This document shows, piece after piece, positions 23,217 through 31,230 of a DNA stretch of 64,000 nt. Within the stretch, counting starts at the first letter, position 1. Every line of letters begins with the position of its first letter. The notes beneath the pieces are model-generated. The model had not been told where the DNA came from. It saw only the letters and a list, made by a program, of their open reading frames with translations, and made no database searches. The DNA is from Curtobacterium sp. MCLR17_007. GTDB taxonomy: Bacteria > Actinomycetota > Actinomycetes > Actinomycetales > Microbacteriaceae. The DNA lies in contig NZ_CP126271.1 of NCBI RefSeq assembly GCF_003234655.2, positions 1 through 64,000 on the forward strand. Reading direction: 5' to 3'. The position numbers were made by a program, and so were the translations under genes.

Positions 23217-23774
23217 CTACCGCCGCAGCTCGAACGTCGTCGTCCCGATCGTGATCGGCGTCCGCTCCGCGACGGTCACGGGGGCCGTCACCTTCTGCCC
23301 GTCGACGAACGTGCCGTTCGTCGACTCGAGGTCGATGACCACCCACCCGGACGGCTGCAGTTCGAGTCGTGCGTGGTTCGTGGACGTGTAGTCGTCGCGG
23401 ATCACGACGTTGCTCTCGCTGGAGCGCCCGACCGTGATGGGGCCGCGACCGAGCGGCATCTCCATGCCCTCACGCGCACCCTCGGTGATGACGAGTCGCG
23501 TGGCGACGTCGGTTGCGGTCAGCTGCGAACCGGACGAGCGCCCCTGGTCGATGAGTTCGGTGAACGCCCCGGCACCGCCACCCGGCGCGGCACCGCCGGC
23601 GGGGATGGTCGGGGTCGTCGGGCCGGACGGCGCGCCCTTGGGATCGGTGGGGATCGTGCGCACCCGCTGCCCGAAGAGGTCGCTGCGCAGGGCGAAGACG
23701 ATCACGAAGACGAACAGCCAGAGCACCGCGAGGAACGCGAAGCGCAGGACGAGCAGTGTCAGCCCTGTGGTCAT
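23217..23774 (-). CDS. fhaB: FHA-domain protein FhaB (FipA-like)
   Basis: Phosphothreonine-binding adaptor of the PknA/PknB pathway that links kinases to division proteins. Translation starts at ATG 23774, overlapping the fhaA stop (ATGA), giving 185 residues. A membrane helix (about 5-28) is followed by a Pro/Gly linker and a C-terminal FHA domain (about 105-183) with the phosphopeptide-binding residues GRSSESNVV, TSTNHARLEL and DLESTNGTFVDG. Confidence 0.94.
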   Translation of the reverse strand: MTTGLTLLVLRFAFLAVLWLFVFVIVFALRSDLFGQRVRTIPTDPKGAPSGPTTPTIPAGGAAPGGGAGAFTELIDQGRSSGSQLTATDVATRLVITEGAREGMEMPLGRGPITVGRSSESNVVIRDDYTSTNHARLELQPSGWVVIDLESTNGTFVDGQKVTAPVTVAERTPITIGTTTFELRR

Positions 23775-24451
23775 CGCGCACCTCCGTCGTTCTCCGGGAT
23801 CACCCGGAACACCATACGGGTACGACCGATCTCGATGGTTGAGTCCGGCTCGACGATCGTCTGGTCGAACCACTCGCCGTTCAGCTTCGAGCCGTTCGTG
23901 GAGCCGAGGTCGTTGGCCTGGGCGTGCTTGCCGTCCCACAGGACCTCGACGTGCTCGCGGCTCGTGCCGGTGTCGGCGACGGTGATGTCGGCGTCGGTGC
24001 CGCGGCCGATCACGGTGCGCCCGCGCTGCAGACGGTGCCGCTGGGACCCGATGTCGAGCACGGCGACCCACGCGACGTCGCGCTGCACCGTGGTGGAGTC
24101 GATCTGCAGGATCCCCGTCGACAGCGTGCCGTCCTGTTGCAGGCGGATCGTGACCGGGCCGGAGAAGGAGTAGTTCTGCGCCACCGCGTGCTGCTGGACC
24201 ATCTGCGTGAGCTCGTCGATCAGCGGCCGGCCGACGTCGTTCATCCGCGAGCAGTCCGGCGGCGCCAGGCGCACGGTGAACTCGTTCGGCACCAGGATGC
24301 GGTCGCGCGAGACCACCGCTGCCTTGGTGTCGAGCTCACGCCGCAGCGCGCTCGAGATCTCCACCGGCTGCACGCCGGAGCGGAAGGTCTTGGCGAACGT
24401 GCCGTTGACGGCGCGCTCCAGCCCCCGCTCGAAGCTGTCCAGCAGTCCCAT
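23771..24451 (-). CDS. fhaA: DUF3662 and FHA-domain protein FhaA
   Basis: Cytosolic FHA adaptor; in mycobacteria FhaA binds phosphorylated MviN and restrains peptidoglycan synthesis. The 226-residue protein starts at ATG 24451 (MGLLDSFERGLERAVNGTFA), with GGGAG upstream. The N-terminal DUF3662 domain covers about 3-120 and the FHA domain about 145-222, with GRGTDADITV, GTSREHVEV and DLGSTNGSKLNG. It is shorter than mycobacterial FhaA (over 500 residues), lacking the long Pro/Gln linker. First gene of the seven-gene operon, divergent from tRNA-Leu. Confidence 0.95.
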   Translation of the reverse strand: MGLLDSFERGLERAVNGTFAKTFRSGVQPVEISSALRRELDTKAAVVSRDRILVPNEFTVRLAPPDCSRMNDVGRPLIDELTQMVQQHAVAQNYSFSGPVTIRLQQDGTLSTGILQIDSTTVQRDVAWVAVLDIGSQRHRLQRGRTVIGRGTDADITVADTGTSREHVEVLWDGKHAQANDLGSTNGSKLNGEWFDQTIVEPDSTIEIGRTRMVFRVIPENDGGAR

Positions 24452-24538
24452 GGGTCTCCCACGTTCTCGGGTCGATGACCTCTGCATGGTAGTCGGTGGC
24501 AGCTGGCGCATTCTGTGCGTGGTAGTGTTCTCGGGCTG

Positions 24539-24625
24539 GCGCGAGTGGCGGAATTGGTAGACGCGCACGGTTCAGGTCCGTGTGCTGGAAACGGCGTGGG
24601 GGTTCAAGTCCCCCCTCGCGCACCA
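24539..24625 (+). tRNA. tRNA-Leu (CAG)
   Basis: Class II tRNA with a long variable arm. GCGCGAG (24539-24545) pairs with CTCGCGC (24615-24621), followed by encoded ACCA. The anticodon arm is CACGG with loop TTCAGGT, anticodon CAG. It starts 87 nt from the divergent fhaA start. Confidence 0.97.
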
Positions 24626-24642
24626 GGCAGAACAGAAGAAGT

Positions 24643-24676
24643 CGAAGGCCCCTGATCGAGAGATCAGGGGCCTTCG
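24643..24676 (+). terminator. Terminator after tRNA-Leu
   Basis: CGAAGGCCCCTGATC (24643-24657) pairs perfectly with GATCAGGGGCCTTCG (24662-24676) around a GAGA loop, 17 nt after the tRNA. Confidence 0.9.
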
Positions 24677-24677
24677 T

Positions 24678-24806
24678 CGTTCCACCGCGGCACCGTCGCG
24701 TCGCCGCGGCGGCTCGCCGGGCCGCGATCGCGGCACCGTCCCGTCGCCGAGCCGGACCGCCGGGCCGCGATCGCGGCACCGTCCCGTCGCCGAGCCGGAC
24801 CGCCGG
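24678..24806. repeat. 43-bp tandem repeat, three copies
   Basis: Copies 24721-24763 and 24764-24806 are identical over all 43 bases; 24678-24720 is a diverged third copy. Each contains the palindrome GCCGCGATCGCGGC. It lies between the tRNA-Leu terminator and the epimerase gene. Just downstream, 24821-24840 resembles one arm of the palindromic repeat family with a single mismatch. Confidence 0.9.
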
Positions 24807-24872
24807 GCCCCTGGCAGGCCGGCACCGAGCCTCCCGTCCGTCCGGGGTGGCCCCGGCACATGCACACGCGCC

Positions 24873-24878
24873 TACGCT
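24873..24878 (+). promoter_or_regulatory. -10 box of the epimerase gene, leaderless spacing
   Basis: TACGCT with 7 nt to the ATG at 24886 and no Shine-Dalgarno. Confidence 0.45.
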
Positions 24879-24885
24879 CGCCCGC

Positions 24886-25869
24886 ATGAGCAGCAGCAAG
24901 CGCATCGTCGTCATCGGCGGCAGCGGACACATCGGCACGTTCCTGGTCCCTCGGCTCGTCCGCGCCGGTCACCACGTCGTGAACATCAGCCGCGGACAGC
25001 GCCGCGCGTACGCGGAGTCCCCGGAGTGGGACCAGGTCGAGCAGGTCGTCGCCGACCGCGAGCAGGAGGACCGCGACGGCACCTTCCCGGACCGCGTCGT
25101 CGGACTCCGCCCCGACGTGGTCGTCGACCTGGTGTGCTTCACGCTCGAGTCGGCCACCGCCCTGGTCGAACGGCTGCGCGGATCCGACGTGCACCTGCTG
25201 CACTGCGGTTCGATCTGGCGTGCCGGGCCGAGCCAGGTGCTCCCGGTCACCGAGGAGAACGCCACGCCCCCGGTCGGGACCTACGGCGTTGAGAAGGACC
25301 GGATCGCCCGGATGCTCAAGAAGGAAACTACCGATGGTGGTGTCGTCACGACCTCGATCCACCCCGGGCACATCAGCGGCCCCGGATGGGCGCCGATCGG
25401 CCCGGTCGGCAACCTCGACCCGTCGGTGTGGCGCACCCTGGCGACTGGCGAGACCCTGGTGATCCCGGGCATCGGCACCGAGACCATGGCCCACGTGCAC
25501 GCCGACGACGTCGCCCAGGCGTTCGAACGCGCGATCGAGCACCGCGATGCCGCATCCGGCGAGGACTTCACGGTGGTCGCGTCCGATGCCCTGAACGTGC
25601 GCGGGTACGCGGCGCTCGCCGCGTCGTGGTTCGGCCAGGAGGCCCGGCTCGAGTCCGTCCCGTGGGACCGGTTCCGCGAGACCACCGACCAGGACGCGGC
25701 CGGCGCGAGCTGGGACCACCTGTCCCGCAGTCAGGTGTTCAGCATCGACAAGGCGCGACGTCTGCTCGGGTACCAGCCGCGGTACACGGCCGGCGAGACG
25801 GTGGAGTCGGCGGTCCGCTGGCTCGTCGAGCACGGCGAGCTCGAGATCCCGGCCTCACTAGGGCGGTGA
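24886..25869 (+). CDS. NAD-dependent epimerase/dehydratase family protein
   Basis: Extended short-chain dehydrogenase of unknown substrate. The 327-residue protein starts at ATG 24886 (MSSSKRIVVIGGSGHIGTFLVPRL); the frame open from 24580 runs back through tRNA-Leu and is not real. The NAD-binding motif GGSGHIG is at residues 11-17. The segment VGTYGVEKDRIARML carries the Tyr-x-x-x-Lys pair (YGVEK) of the family. The C-terminal part with DALNVRGYAALAASWFGQ resembles nucleoside-sugar or atypical SDRs. Downstream is an unrelated toxin-antitoxin pair. Confidence 0.85.
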   Translation: MSSSKRIVVIGGSGHIGTFLVPRLVRAGHHVVNISRGQRRAYAESPEWDQVEQVVADREQEDRDGTFPDRVVGLRPDVVVDLVCFTLESATALVERLRGSDVHLLHCGSIWRAGPSQVLPVTEENATPPVGTYGVEKDRIARMLKKETTDGGVVTTSIHPGHISGPGWAPIGPVGNLDPSVWRTLATGETLVIPGIGTETMAHVHADDVAQAFERAIEHRDAASGEDFTVVASDALNVRGYAALAASWFGQEARLESVPWDRFRETTDQDAAGASWDHLSRSQVFSIDKARRLLGYQPRYTAGETVESAVRWLVEHGELEIPASLGR

Positions 25870-25886
25870 TACCGGTTATACTCACC
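25865..25886 (+). promoter_or_regulatory. Promoter and candidate operator of the toxin-antitoxin pair
   Basis: TATACT (25877-25882), the best -10 in the window, stands 6 nt before the antitoxin ATG, so the message should be leaderless. GGTGA (25865-25869) and TCACC (25882-25886) form an inverted repeat flanking the -10, a sensible site for autorepression by the ribbon-helix-helix antitoxin. Confidence 0.6.
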
Positions 25887-25888
25887 CC

Positions 25889-26128
25889 ATGAAGAAGGCC
25901 ATCTCGGTTCCGGACGCCGACTTCGAACGATTCGAACGCGTGGCGCGTGCCCACGGCATGAACCGTTCGGAGTTCTACCGCACCGCGGCCACTCGGTTCG
26001 CAGACCAGCTCGAGGGGACGTCCGAGCTCACGGCACTCGCCGACGCTGCGCTCACGAAGGCCGGAGGTGACGACGACCTGTTCGTGCGGGAGAACGAGCG
26101 GCTCCGGTCCGGAGGGACGACCTGGTGA
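25889..26128 (+). CDS. Ribbon-helix-helix antitoxin
   Basis: The 79-residue protein has a short beta strand (MKKAISVP) followed by two helices (DADFERFERVARAHGMNRSEFYRTAATRFADQL), the classic RHH/CopG fold used for DNA binding as a dimer. The C-terminal half (residues 45-79) should wrap the toxin. Its stop overlaps the toxin start (GTGA), the usual antitoxin-first arrangement. It would neutralise the MazF-like toxin and repress its own promoter; that role follows from family and context. Confidence 0.9.
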   Translation: MKKAISVPDADFERFERVARAHGMNRSEFYRTAATRFADQLEGTSELTALADAALTKAGGDDDLFVRENERLRSGGTTW

Positions 26129-26469
26129 TCGAACGAGGCGACGTGGTGTGGGCCGACTTCGGTTCCCCTCGCGGCTCCGAGCCCGCGAAGGTGCGTCCGT
26201 GCGTGGTCCTGCAGGCCGACTGGCTGACGGCGTCATCGATCCAGACAGTCCTCACGGTTCCGCTCACCTCGAACACCGCGCTCGAGCAGTTCCCCGGCAA
26301 CGTGCTGGTGCCCCCGGGCTCGTCCGGTTTGGACCGTGACTCGGTGGCGAACGTCACACAGGTCGGACCCGTGAGTCGGGAGTTCCTCGACCCGCACCCG
26401 GTCGGCATGCTCCCCGCCTACCTGCTCGGACAGGTCGAGGCGGGGGTGCGACTCGTCCTCGGCGTCTGA
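26125..26469 (+). CDS. mazF: MazF/PemK-family mRNA interferase toxin
   Basis: Sequence-specific endoribonuclease that stops growth when the antitoxin is degraded. The 114-residue protein starts at GTG 26125 within the antitoxin stop. MazF features are present: ERGDVVWADFGSPRGSEPAKVRPCVVLQ (strands 1-2, with the catalytic Arg of the RP motif), TVPLTSNTALEQFPGNVLVPPGSSGLDRDSVANVTQV, containing the acid-Ser segment, and the C-terminal helix LLGQVEAGVRLVL. Cleavage specificity cannot be read from sequence. Confidence 0.93.
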   Translation: MIERGDVVWADFGSPRGSEPAKVRPCVVLQADWLTASSIQTVLTVPLTSNTALEQFPGNVLVPPGSSGLDRDSVANVTQVGPVSREFLDPHPVGMLPAYLLGQVEAGVRLVLGV

Positions 26470-26472
26470 CGG

Positions 26473-26516
26473 CGGACGGGAGGCCCGTGGCGGCGGTGAT
26501 CCGCGCCTCCGGTCCG
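26473..26516. repeat. Palindromic repeat copy C (one mismatch)
   Basis: GGACGGGAGGC (26474-26484) faces GCCTCCGGTCC (26505-26515), with one mismatch, 4 nt after the mazF stop. It lies between convergent mazF and the PucR regulator gene. The remaining 200 nt to 26723 show no gene, only a frame on the minus strand that could be a decayed fragment. Confidence 0.65.
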
Positions 26517-26723
26517 TCTGCTGGTCACGCATCCGACGCGAGTCGCTCCATCCGCAGACCGACGGCTCCGGCGACCGTGCGGACGACGAGGTCGTCGCGC
26601 TCCGCGCGCGACCGGGTGGCCGACCAGGACGGAGCCGTTCGCGGCGGCGTCGATCTGCGCGGGACGTTCCCCGGGAGACAGGCGACGGCGGGGTGCACAG
26701 GGGAACAGCCGAGGCAGGGGCTC

Positions 26724-28268
26724 TCAGTCGGCGGACAGGGCGACGAAGGCGGCCCAGACGTCGGCGCGGGTGGCGAACAGGCCGAGGTCACGGTCGAGCA
26801 GCCGACCCGCGTGCGCGACCCGTGCCCGGGCGGTGTGCCGGTGCACGCCGAGGACCTGCGCTGCGCGGTCGTACTCGCAGTCCTGCTCGAGCCAGGTGCG
26901 GACGGTCCGGGTCAGGTCGGAGCCGGCAGCGGCGTCGTGGTCGGTCAGCGGGGCGAGGAACGCGCGGGCGATGTCGGACGCGTCGGTGTGGGCGAGGTGC
27001 GCCAGGACGCCGTCGCGCGCCAGGTCCCCGAACTCCACGATGCCGGGGCGACCCTCGAGCGAGCGGTCGAGGGCGCGGACGGCCTCGGCGCGGGCTCGCG
27101 CGAAGGACCCGTAGGCGGCCCCGTCGGACAGCCCGACGTGCAGGTCGTACCGCTCGGTCAGTCGACGGACGGTGTCCACGCCGTCGTCGTCCGCGCCGAT
27201 GCACAGGAACAGGGCGTCGTCGACCGCGAAGAAGAGCTGCCCGGGGCGGTCCTGCACCCAGAGTTCGAGGAGGTCGACCACGGCGTCGCGGTCCTCGTCG
27301 TCCACGTGGACGGCGGCGACGCGGACCGGTGCGGCGGGGAGCGGCCCCCAGAGCTCGCGCGAGGTGGTCTCGACCACGTCGTGGTTGCCGGACGACAGCA
27401 TCGTCAGGAGCCCGGTGCGCAGCAGTCCACGCGCACGTCCGAGCTCGCGGTTCTGTTGCAGCGCCAGACCCGCGAGCGCGATGACGGCGGTGACGACCTC
27501 GCGTCCGGCGTGGTCGAGCGTGCCGGTCGCGATGGCGAGGACGCCGTCCAGGTGTCCGCCCGACCCGAGCGTCTGCAGTGTGAAACCCCCTGTGGCGGTG
27601 CTCACCGGGAGGCTCGCGCGCTGTCCGCCGCGCAGGAGCCTGGCGCCCTCCTCCTGCAGCTGGGTGCGCTCGACCGCGGCGATGCCGTCGGGCGGGAAGG
27701 CACGGTCGATGCGCCCGGAGACGTCGAGCAGCCCGACCCAGCAATCGAGCTGTCGCGAGAGCTCGGCCAGCGTCGCGCCGAGGCCGTCCGGCCGCATGGC
27801 GGCGAACGAGATCGCGCGCTGCGCGGCGAGGGCCCACGCGTCGCGGGCGTTCGCGTCCTTCGCCACGGACTCGGCGTTCGCCTGCGCGACCTGGATGAAC
27901 GAGGTCGCGTACGGCACCTCGAACAGCGGGAGCCCGTGGGTCCGGCAGGCATCGACGAGGGCATCCGGCGTCCCGGCGCGGACGACCTCGGTGCCGAAGC
28001 CGAGTGCCACGACGCCGTGGGCCGTCAGCCGGCGGACGTAGTCGTCGGCGATGCCGGGCGGCACCTCGGCGTCCGGGCCGAACTGCGTCCCCGTCGTCAG
28101 GAGCGCCTGGCCCGCGGCGAGGAAGGGCGTGGGGTCGGGCAGGTCGGAGCTGTGCAGCCAGGCGATCGGCACGTCCGACGACCGGGCGGCGGTGGTGTCC
28201 CGGACGTCGGTCAGCAGCCGGAGGCCGAGGTCTCGGCGGGCGAGCAGGGATCGCAGCGTCGCGGGCAT
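26724..28268 (-). CDS. PucR-family transcriptional regulator, probably of GABA/putrescine use
   Basis: The 514-residue protein starts at ATG 28268 (MPATLRSLLARRDLGLRLL). It has the N-terminal PucR ligand domain (about 5-130, with VPIAWLHSSDLPDPTPFLAAGQALLTTG), a middle CdaR/GGDEF-like domain (about 260-400) and a C-terminal PucR-type helix-turn-helix (about 458-510, YDRAAQVLGVHRHTARARVAHAGRLL). It is transcribed divergently from gabT-gabD-puo, as GabR/PucR regulators of GABA catabolism often are. TACAGT at 28280-28275 is 6 nt before the ATG, so its mRNA is probably leaderless. Confidence 0.9.
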   Translation of the reverse strand: MPATLRSLLARRDLGLRLLTDVRDTTAARSSDVPIAWLHSSDLPDPTPFLAAGQALLTTGTQFGPDAEVPPGIADDYVRRLTAHGVVALGFGTEVVRAGTPDALVDACRTHGLPLFEVPYATSFIQVAQANAESVAKDANARDAWALAAQRAISFAAMRPDGLGATLAELSRQLDCWVGLLDVSGRIDRAFPPDGIAAVERTQLQEEGARLLRGGQRASLPVSTATGGFTLQTLGSGGHLDGVLAIATGTLDHAGREVVTAVIALAGLALQQNRELGRARGLLRTGLLTMLSSGNHDVVETTSRELWGPLPAAPVRVAAVHVDDEDRDAVVDLLELWVQDRPGQLFFAVDDALFLCIGADDDGVDTVRRLTERYDLHVGLSDGAAYGSFARARAEAVRALDRSLEGRPGIVEFGDLARDGVLAHLAHTDASDIARAFLAPLTDHDAAAGSDLTRTVRTWLEQDCEYDRAAQVLGVHRHTARARVAHAGRLLDRDLGLFATRADVWAAFVALSAD

Positions 28269-28274
28269 GGCGCA

Positions 28275-28354
28275 ACTGTATCCACCACGGCGAAACCCAC
28301 GGCGGTGGGTGGCCACGGTGGACGGTGGGGTGTGCCCTCTCCGGCTCGTAGCAT
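28275..28354. promoter_or_regulatory. Divergent pucR/gabT promoter region with candidate operator
   Basis: Minus strand: TACAGT (28280-28275), 6 nt before the regulator ATG. Plus strand: TAGCAT (28349-28354), 6 nt before the gabT ATG. Between them ACCCAC (28295-28300) and GTGGGT (28305-28310) form an inverted repeat with a 4-nt spacer, the best candidate PucR operator in the 92-nt gap. Confidence 0.5.
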
Positions 28355-28360
28355 CGCCGG

Positions 28361-29716
28361 ATGTCGACCACAGCCGTCCACCCCACCACCACCGGCGGAC
28401 CGGGCCTGGCGCAGGAGCGCCGCCTCGTGACCACGGTCCCCGGACCGCGGTCCACGGAACTGCTCGCACGCAAGGCCGCCGCCGTGCCCACGGGGGTCGG
28501 TGTCGCGGTACCGATCGCCGTGGTGGCCGCGGGCGGCGGGGTCGTCGTCGACGCCGACGGCAACTCGCTCATCGACCTGGGCTCGGGCATCGCCGTCACC
28601 ACGGTCGGGAACGCCCACCCCGGCGTCGTCGCTGCCGTCACCGCGCAGGCGGCGGCGTTCACCCACACCTGCTTCACGATCGCCGCCTACGACGGGTACG
28701 TCGAGGTGGCCGAGGCGCTCAACCGGCTGACCCCGGGCGACCACGACAAGCGCACGGCGCTGTTCAACTCCGGCGCCGAGGCCGTCGAGAACGCGGTGAA
28801 GATCGCCAGGAGCCACACCGGGCGGCAGGCCGTCGTGGTGTTCGACCACGCGTACCACGGCCGGACGAACCTGACGTTGGCACTCACGGCGAAGAACCAG
28901 CCGTACAAGAGCGGCTTCGGCCCGTTCGCACCCGAGGTCTACCGCGTGCCGATGTCCTACCCGTACCGTGACGGCCTGTCCGGCACCGAAGCGGCGAAGC
29001 GCGCGATCACCCAGATCGAGAAGCAGGTCGGGGCCGAGAACACCGCCGCGGTGCTGATCGAGCCCATCCAGGGCGAGGGCGGCTTCGTCGTCCCGGCCGA
29101 GGGGTTCCTGCCGGCCATCGCCGCGTGGGCCGGAGCGAACGACGTGGTCTTCATCGCCGACGAGATCCAGACCGGCTTCGCACGGACGGGGGCCATGTTC
29201 GCCAGCGACCACGAGGGCGTCGTGCCGGACGTCGTCACCACCGCCAAGGGCATCGCCGGCGGACTGCCGCTGTCCGCCGTCACCGGTCGCGCCGAGATCA
29301 TGGACTCCCCGCAGGTCGGCGGCATCGGCGGGACCTACGGCGGCAACCCGATCGCGTGCGCGGCAGCCCTCGCCGCGATCGACGCGTTCGAACACGACGA
29401 CCTGGTCGAGCGCGCACGCCGGATCGAGCGGATCCTCCTCGACACGCTCCGTGCGGCGCAGGCGGACGACCCGCGGATCGGCGACGTGCGTGGCCGGGGG
29501 GCGATGATCGCGATGGAGCTGGTGGACCCCGTCACCGGTGACCCGGACCCCGGGCTGACCGGGCGGGTGGTGCGGTACGCCTTCGAGCACGGCGTCATCG
29601 CGCTGACCGCCGGCACCTACGGCAACGTCCTGCGCTTCCTGCCGCCGCTCGCGATCGACGACGCCCTGCTGACCGAGGGCCTCGGTGTCGTGCTCGAAGG
29701 GCTGGCACAGGCATGA
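28361..29716 (+). CDS. gabT: 4-aminobutyrate--2-oxoglutarate transaminase
   Basis: Transfers the amino group of GABA to 2-oxoglutarate, giving succinate semialdehyde and glutamate. The 451-residue class III PLP enzyme has the PLP-lysine Lys296 in TTAKGIAGG, the cofactor-phosphate region FNSGAEAVENAVKIAR, and FIADEIQTGFARTG with the pyridine-binding Asp. The N-terminus is close to GabT of other Actinobacteria. The stop overlaps gabD (ATGA). With gabD and puo it forms an operon taking putrescine-derived GABA to succinate. Confidence 0.96.
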   Translation: MSTTAVHPTTTGGPGLAQERRLVTTVPGPRSTELLARKAAAVPTGVGVAVPIAVVAAGGGVVVDADGNSLIDLGSGIAVTTVGNAHPGVVAAVTAQAAAFTHTCFTIAAYDGYVEVAEALNRLTPGDHDKRTALFNSGAEAVENAVKIARSHTGRQAVVVFDHAYHGRTNLTLALTAKNQPYKSGFGPFAPEVYRVPMSYPYRDGLSGTEAAKRAITQIEKQVGAENTAAVLIEPIQGEGGFVVPAEGFLPAIAAWAGANDVVFIADEIQTGFARTGAMFASDHEGVVPDVVTTAKGIAGGLPLSAVTGRAEIMDSPQVGGIGGTYGGNPIACAAALAAIDAFEHDDLVERARRIERILLDTLRAAQADDPRIGDVRGRGAMIAMELVDPVTGDPDPGLTGRVVRYAFEHGVIALTAGTYGNVLRFLPPLAIDDALLTEGLGVVLEGLAQA

Positions 29717-31230
29717 GCGCCAGCACCGAACAGGACCTGCTGTCCCGCGTGCCCACCGGGCTGTTCATCGACGGCTCGTGGCAGCCGTCGTCGGACGGAG
29801 CCACCTTCGCCGTCCACGACCCGTCGACCGGAGCGGTGCTGGCCGACGTGGCGAGCGCGACGGCCGACGACGGGCTCCGTGCGCTCGCCGCAGCCGACCG
29901 CGCCCGAGCCGACTGGGCCGCCACGCCACCCCGGAAGCGCGGGGAACTGCTGCGCGCCGCCTTCGACCTGCTGCAGGAGCGCCGTGCGGACTTCGCGCTC
30001 CTGATGACCCTGGAGATGGGCAAGCCCCTGGCCGAGGCGGACGGCGAGGTCACCTACGGCGGCGAGTTCCTGCGCTGGTTCTCGGAAGAGGCGGTCCGGA
30101 TCGGCGGTTCGTACGGCACCAACCCCGAGGGCACCGGCCGGGCGACCGTCTCGCACAAGCCCGTCGGGCCCGCGTACCTGATCACCCCGTGGAACTTCCC
30201 CCTCGCGATGGCGACGCGCAAGATCGCGCCCGCGCTGGCCGCCGGCTGCACGGTGGTCGTCAAGCCCGCCGAACTCACGCCGCTCACCACCCTGCTGTTC
30301 GTGGACCTGCTGCGCGAAGTCGGTGTGCCGGACGGTGTCGTGAACGTCGTGCCGACGAGTGACGCGCGTGCGGTGTCCGAGCCGGTGATCGCCGACCCGC
30401 GACTCCGGAAGCTGTCGTTCACGGGGTCGACCCCCGTCGGTCGGACGCTCATGGCGCAGGCCTCCGCGAACGTCCTGCGTACGAGCATGGAACTCGGCGG
30501 CAACGCACCGTTCCTGGTCTTCGCCGACGCCGACCTGGACGAGGCCGTGACCGGTGCCCTCGCGGCGAAGTTCCGGAACACCGGGCAGGCCTGCACCGCG
30601 GCGAACCGGTTCATCGTGCACGAGGACGTCGCCGAGGAGTTCGCCCGCCGGGTCACCGAGCGCGTGCAGGCGATGCGCGTCGGCCGCGGCACCGAGGACG
30701 GCGTCGCGATCGGTCCGCTGATCGACACCCGCGCGGTCGCCAAGGCCGAGCGGCTCGTCACCGACGCCGTGGCCCGTGGCGCCGTCGTCCGCACCGGTGG
30801 AACGGCGCTCGACGGACCCGGCACGTTCTTCGCGCCGACCGTGCTGACGGACGTGCAGCCGGGCAGCGAGATCCTGCGCGACGAGATCTTCGGCCCGGTC
30901 CTGGCGATCAGCACCTTCGTCACCGAGGACCAGGCCGTCCGCGCGGCCAACGACACCGAGTACGGTCTCGTGGCGTACGCCTTCACCGAGGACCCGGCCC
31001 GTGGGCAACGGCTGATGGAGCGGCTCGAGACCGGCATGCTCGGCCTGAACACCGGGGTCGTGTCGAACGCCTCGGCACCCTTCGGCGGCGTGAAGCAGTC
31101 CGGCACCGGTCGCGAGGGCGGCGCCGAGGGCATCCACGAGTACCTCGAGACGATGTACACCCTGACGCCGGACCCGTTCCGGCAGCGCACCGCCCAGGGC
31201 ACCACGACCGGACAGGGAGCACAGCGATGA
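29713..31230 (+). CDS. gabD: Succinate-semialdehyde dehydrogenase
   Basis: Oxidises succinate semialdehyde to succinate, the second step of the GABA shunt. The 505-residue aldehyde dehydrogenase has the cofactor-binding ITPWNFPLAMATRKIAPALAAG segment, general-base Glu in MELGGNAPF, and catalytic Cys294 in NTGQACTAANRF. The C-terminal PFGGVKQSGTGREGG and EYLETMY are typical of GabD. Cofactor preference (NAD or NADP) is not clear from sequence. Overlaps gabT and puo by 4 nt on each side. Confidence 0.95.
   Translation: MSASTEQDLLSRVPTGLFIDGSWQPSSDGATFAVHDPSTGAVLADVASATADDGLRALAAADRARADWAATPPRKRGELLRAAFDLLQERRADFALLMTLEMGKPLAEADGEVTYGGEFLRWFSEEAVRIGGSYGTNPEGTGRATVSHKPVGPAYLITPWNFPLAMATRKIAPALAAGCTVVVKPAELTPLTTLLFVDLLREVGVPDGVVNVVPTSDARAVSEPVIADPRLRKLSFTGSTPVGRTLMAQASANVLRTSMELGGNAPFLVFADADLDEAVTGALAAKFRNTGQACTAANRFIVHEDVAEEFARRVTERVQAMRVGRGTEDGVAIGPLIDTRAVAKAERLVTDAVARGAVVRTGGTALDGPGTFFAPTVLTDVQPGSEILRDEIFGPVLAISTFVTEDQAVRAANDTEYGLVAYAFTEDPARGQRLMERLETGMLGLNTGVVSNASAPFGGVKQSGTGREGGAEGIHEYLETMYTLTPDPFRQRTAQGTTTGQGAQR

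Noticed and set aside
24539..24885. Integrated element at tRNA-Leu
   Set aside because: The repeat downstream is suggestive, but there is no integrase, no duplicated tRNA 3' end in the window and no change in gene character.
26525..26791. Minus-strand frame ending RDDLVVRTVAGAVGLRMERLASDA downstream of the PucR gene
   Set aside because: Its C-terminal part looks weakly protein-like, perhaps a decayed fragment, but most of the frame is a shadow of the PucR gene and there is no start signal.
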